A DNA stretch of 64,000 nt from positions 62,001-126,000 of the forward strand of contig CALWVM010000002.1 of NCBI GenBank assembly GCA_944384985.1, read 5' to 3'. The notes under the pieces are model-generated. The model saw nothing but the letters and a program-made list of their open reading frames with translations. It was not told the DNA's origin and made no database searches. The stretch is from an uncultured Clostridia bacterium. GTDB lineage: Bacteria > Bacillota > Clostridia > Oscillospirales > Acutalibacteraceae. The number at the start of each line of letters is the position of its first letter. Positions within the stretch are counted from its first letter, which is position 1. The position numbers and the translations under genes are program-made. This document shows, one piece after another, positions 61,212-64,000 of the stretch.

Positions 61212-61217
61212 GGCCTT

Positions 61218-62300
61218 ATGAAACAACAACCGCAAAAAGCGTATCTGGTGCTGGAGGACGGCACGCAGTTCGAAGGACTTTCCATGGGGAAGGTCGGGAC
61301 CGCCGTGGGCGAGGTAGTTTTTAACACCTGTACGGCCTCTTATACTTCACTTCTTTCCGACCCAACATATTATGGACAGATCGTCGCGCAAACCTATCCG
61401 CTTGTCGGCAACCGCGGCATTTCGGCGAAAAACCGCACGTCAGATATCATGGCGAACGGATATATCGTGCGCGAATGGTGTGATGTGACGGAAGAAGGCG
61501 AAATGACGCTGGACGAATATTTGCGCTCCCGTGGTATTGTCGGACTTTGCGGAATCGATATGCGCCGGTTGACACGTGCTCTGCGGGAAAAAGGCTATGT
61601 CAAGGGCGCGATTACGGATCGGATAGATGATATGGACGCGCTGATGGAACAGATCCGCGCCTATACCATCTCTGGTGCGGTAGAGGCGATTACAGTGCGT
61701 GCGCCGCAGCATCTTGACGCTGCGCCTGCGAATTTTCGCGTGTGCGTGATGGATTATGGCTTCCCGCGGGAAATTTTAGACGGCTTCACCACACGCGGAT
61801 GTTCGCTTGATATTCTGCCGGCATTTTATTCTGCCGATCAGGTCCGCGCTCTTTCGCCGGACGGCATTTTTCTTTCAGACGGTCCCGCCGACCCGGACGA
61901 TAACCCTGCCTTTATTCGTGAGATTGCTGCAATGACTAAACTTGGCGTCCCGATTTTCGCCGTTGGGCTTGGGCACCAGATGCTCGCGCTCGCCTTGGGT
62001 GCACAGATCGAAAAAATGCAGCAGGGACATCGTGGTTCGAATCAGCCTGTGCTGTGTGCGAACACGAATCGCCTGATGGTGACCGAACAAAACCATGGGT
62101 ACGCCGTGCGGAGCGAAAGCGTTTCGCCCGACTGTGCACAGATCTTCTTGACCAATGTCAACGATGGTTCGGTGGAAGGGCTTTTGTACCGTACTTTTCC
62201 GGGTTTTAGCGTTCAGTTTACCCCGAGTACGGATGCCGCAAGCAGCACTTCCTGGGTTTTTGATCGTTTTGTACAGATGATGCAGGAGGCGCGCAAATGA
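61218..62300 (+). CDS. carA: CarA-like carbamoyl-phosphate synthetase small subunit with lost glutaminase triad
   Basis: A 360-residue CarA homologue: the N-terminal domain (AYLVLEDGTQFEGLSMG, VGEVVFNT) and the class I amidotransferase domain are both present. In active CarA the nucleophile is in GICLGHQ; here the same place reads AVGLGHQ, so Cys is Gly250 (bases 61965-61967). The His-Pro-Glu dyad motif is replaced by T335-P-S337 (62220-62228), and SNGPGDP is SDGPADP. Glutamine hydrolysis is therefore not expected. QNHGYAV and other structural parts remain conserved. It overlaps carB by 3 bases (ATGA). Confidence 0.9.
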   Translation: MKQQPQKAYLVLEDGTQFEGLSMGKVGTAVGEVVFNTCTASYTSLLSDPTYYGQIVAQTYPLVGNRGISAKNRTSDIMANGYIVREWCDVTEEGEMTLDEYLRSRGIVGLCGIDMRRLTRALREKGYVKGAITDRIDDMDALMEQIRAYTISGAVEAITVRAPQHLDAAPANFRVCVMDYGFPREILDGFTTRGCSLDILPAFYSADQVRALSPDGIFLSDGPADPDDNPAFIREIAAMTKLGVPIFAVGLGHQMLALALGAQIEKMQQGHRGSNQPVLCANTNRLMVTEQNHGYAVRSESVSPDCAQIFLTNVNDGSVEGLLYRTFPGFSVQFTPSTDAASSTSWVFDRFVQMMQEARK

Positions 62301-64000
62301 AACAGCCATTCAAAAAAATTCTGGTAATCGGCGCGGGTCCCGTTGTCATCGGGCAGTCCAGTGAATTTGATTATGCCGGTATGCAAATGTGCCGCGTCCT
62401 TAAAGCGGCGGGTATTCAGGTCGTTGTAGTGAATTCCAATCCTGCTACCGTGATGACGGAACACAGTCTTGCAGACTCCGTTTATATCGAACCGCTCAAC
62501 AGCGAGGTCGTAAAAAAAGTGATCGAGCTTGAAAAGCCTGATGCCATTTTAGCAACGGCCGGCGGTAAAACGGGGCTGGAGATTTGTTTGGAACTTTCGC
62601 AGAACGGTTATTTGGAGGAACACGGCACGGTACTTTTGGGTGCACAGCCCGAGGTTATCAAAAGTGTTCACAATGCACAGGCACTGCAATCCATGCTCAA
62701 GCGCGCCGATGAACCGTATCTGCCTGCTGAGATCGCAGGCAGCGAAGAAGAAGCCGTAGCTTTCGCTGAAGAAGCGGGATATCCCGTTCGCATACAAGCG
62801 GCGTTTTCAGCCGAAGGCGGAGGCAGTGCGGTTTGTGCAGATCAGGCTGAACTTTGTGCACGTTTCCCGGAGTTTGCCGGACGTTCCCTTGTCGGGCAGG
62901 TGCTTTTGCAGAAATGCGTGGATGCCTATAAAGAGATTGAGGTCGCCGTTGTGCGCGATGTGGATGGCAACGCCATCAGCGTGTGCAGTACCGAGAGCAT
63001 GGACACAGTCGGCGTACATTCGGGCGACAGTGTAATCGTTCTGCCTGCGCAGACGTTGACAGATGCTGAACTTCTCATGCTGCGCCGCGCTGCCCGGAAG
63101 ATCACGGGGTATTTGCAGATCGTCGGCGCATGCTTAGTGCGTTTTGCACTGCATCCGACAAACGGAAGATATTTTGTTTTAAGCGTGGAGCCGGAGCTTA
63201 ATCGCACGACAGCGTTGATCTCCAAAGCGACAGGCTATCCGATCGCGGCGGTTTGCGCGCATGTTGCGCTCGGGGAGCGGCTTTACGAGATTCCCAATGA
63301 ATTGACGGGCGTGACCACCGCCGCCAATGAACCGGCTCTGGATTACTGTGCCGTGCGTGTGCCGAAATGGTCCTTTGAACAGTTCGGCGACAGTGCCGAC
63401 CGCCGGCTGGATTTAAGTATGAAGGCTACGGGCGAAGCGTTCGCCATCGGTACGGGCTTTGAACTGGCACTTCTCAAAGCCATTCGATCTATCCACCCGA
63501 AAACGCAGCACATAGGACTTCCAAAGCTGCGAATGCTGTCGGATGAAGAGCTGGAAGCGCGTTTGCGCACACCGGACAATGAGCGGATTTTCACCGTTTA
63601 TGAGTCGATCAAACGCGGCGTTTCCCTGCATAAACTGCATGAGACGACCGGAATCGACCTCTTTTTCCTTTCCAAGCTGCAAAACATTGCCGACGCGGAA
63701 GCCGCTTTGCGCGGCGGTCTTACAGAAGAAAACTACCGGCGTGCGAAGCACCTCGGTTTTCTGGACAGTGTAATTTTGGCTGTCAGCGGGAAGGAGACGC
63801 TCCCGTATCATGCCGCGCATTCTTTTAATACCGTGGATACCTGCGCCGCCGAATTTGACGTGCGCAAACCATACTTCTATTCTGCCTGGGATGAGGAAAA
63901 TGAAGCTGCCATGTTCCTGCGCGAGCATCCGCAGCAAAGGAAAAAGATTCTTGTTGTCGGTGCTGGACCGACCTCCATTGGGCTTGGTACGGACCGTGAT
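62297..64000 (+). CDS. carB: CarB-like carbamoyl-phosphate synthetase large subunit, degenerate first ATP-grasp (3' end missing)
   Basis: 568 residues are visible, from ATG to the window edge, covering the carboxyphosphate half, the oligomerisation domain and the start of the second half. Alignment by eye to the E. coli enzyme works over the whole length (for example VIGQSSEFDYAG, VNSNPATVMT, PAQTLTD, SKATGYPIA, VDTCAAEF). But residues that bind ATP or metal there are changed: N283, Q285, E299, N301 and R303 become L280, R282, S296, E298 and E300. The region of R169 and the glycine loop reads RIQAAFSAEGGG. E215 and the GVHSGDS loop are kept. Confidence 0.9.
   Translation, partial: MKQPFKKILVIGAGPVVIGQSSEFDYAGMQMCRVLKAAGIQVVVVNSNPATVMTEHSLADSVYIEPLNSEVVKKVIELEKPDAILATAGGKTGLEICLELSQNGYLEEHGTVLLGAQPEVIKSVHNAQALQSMLKRADEPYLPAEIAGSEEEAVAFAEEAGYPVRIQAAFSAEGGGSAVCADQAELCARFPEFAGRSLVGQVLLQKCVDAYKEIEVAVVRDVDGNAISVCSTESMDTVGVHSGDSVIVLPAQTLTDAELLMLRRAARKITGYLQIVGACLVRFALHPTNGRYFVLSVEPELNRTTALISKATGYPIAAVCAHVALGERLYEIPNELTGVTTAANEPALDYCAVRVPKWSFEQFGDSADRRLDLSMKATGEAFAIGTGFELALLKAIRSIHPKTQHIGLPKLRMLSDEELEARLRTPDNERIFTVYESIKRGVSLHKLHETTGIDLFFLSKLQNIADAEAALRGGLTEENYRRAKHLGFLDSVILAVSGKETLPYHAAHSFNTVDTCAAEFDVRKPYFYSAWDEENEAAMFLREHPQQRKKILVVGAGPTSIGLGTDRD

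Overview
The window is a piece of chromosome from an endospore-forming, low-to-mid G+C Firmicute of the class Clostridia, most likely Oscillospirales (Ruminococcaceae/Oscillospiraceae-like). The signs are strong AGGAGG-type ribosome binding sites with some GTG and TTG starts, consensus sigma-A promoters, a cotJA-cotJB-cotJC spore operon, a BofC-like protein, a CsoR/CopA copper module, ferredoxin-dependent 2-oxoacid oxidation (IorAB) and methylglyoxal synthase. A secreted sialidase and three further glycosidases suggest a gut, glycan-using life; that is inference.

Layout. 1-4.5 kb: the end of an iorA-iorB-ACT amino-acid fermentation cluster, an MreB homologue, a DUF1349 protein and a cupin gene broken by a one-base frameshift. 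4.6-11.2 kb: tRNA-Gly, two tandem signal peptidases, rbgA, rnhB, yraN, an M19 dipeptidase, thrC, a short DUF1540 gene on the minus strand (10305-10457) and a metallophosphoesterase. 11.3-20.6 kb: trigger factor with a Lys/Ala-rich tail, clpP, clpX, an MFS transporter, a reduced LCP-like protein, a transglutaminase-like protein and the folE-folP-folB-folK operon. 20.7-27.9 kb, minus strand: PrsA-like foldase, ABC-F ATPase, Trk/Ktr potassium uptake pair and a split ThrE-type exporter pair. 28.1-37.6 kb: a surface polysaccharide cluster (UDP-galactopyranose mutase, four glycosyltransferases, a Wzy-like polymerase) followed by a GH2 beta-mannosidase.

37.7-43.3 kb: two convergent metal-efflux modules, arsR-HMA-P1B ATPase (Zn/Cd type) and csoR-copA. 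The copA gene carries an in-frame C-terminal CopZ-like domain with its own ribosome binding site. The csoR promoter has two CsoR-type operators. 43.2-56.1 kb: ferritin-like DUF2383 protein, sialidase, DUF362 protein, three serine tRNAs (GCT, TGA, GGA), mgsA, an AT-rich methyltransferase, the cotJ operon, a frameshifted GNAT gene, a membrane-anchored GH18 protein and a GH63-like glucosidase. 56.1-64 kb: a BofC-like protein, a class A penicillin-binding protein, then pyrC-pyrF-carA-carB (carB runs off the end).

The most unusual signal is in the pyrimidine operon. The CarA homologue has lost the whole Cys-His-Glu glutaminase triad. The first ATP-grasp half of the adjacent CarB has lost the residues that bind ATP and metal in the Escherichia coli enzyme. 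The neighbouring PyrC and PyrF look intact. This looks like a carbamoyl-phosphate synthetase pair that has become a pseudoenzyme or been repurposed. Secondary points are the copA/copZ nested gene, the five-TM + discoidin-like + GH18 architecture, the trigger factor tail and two independent single-base frameshifts.
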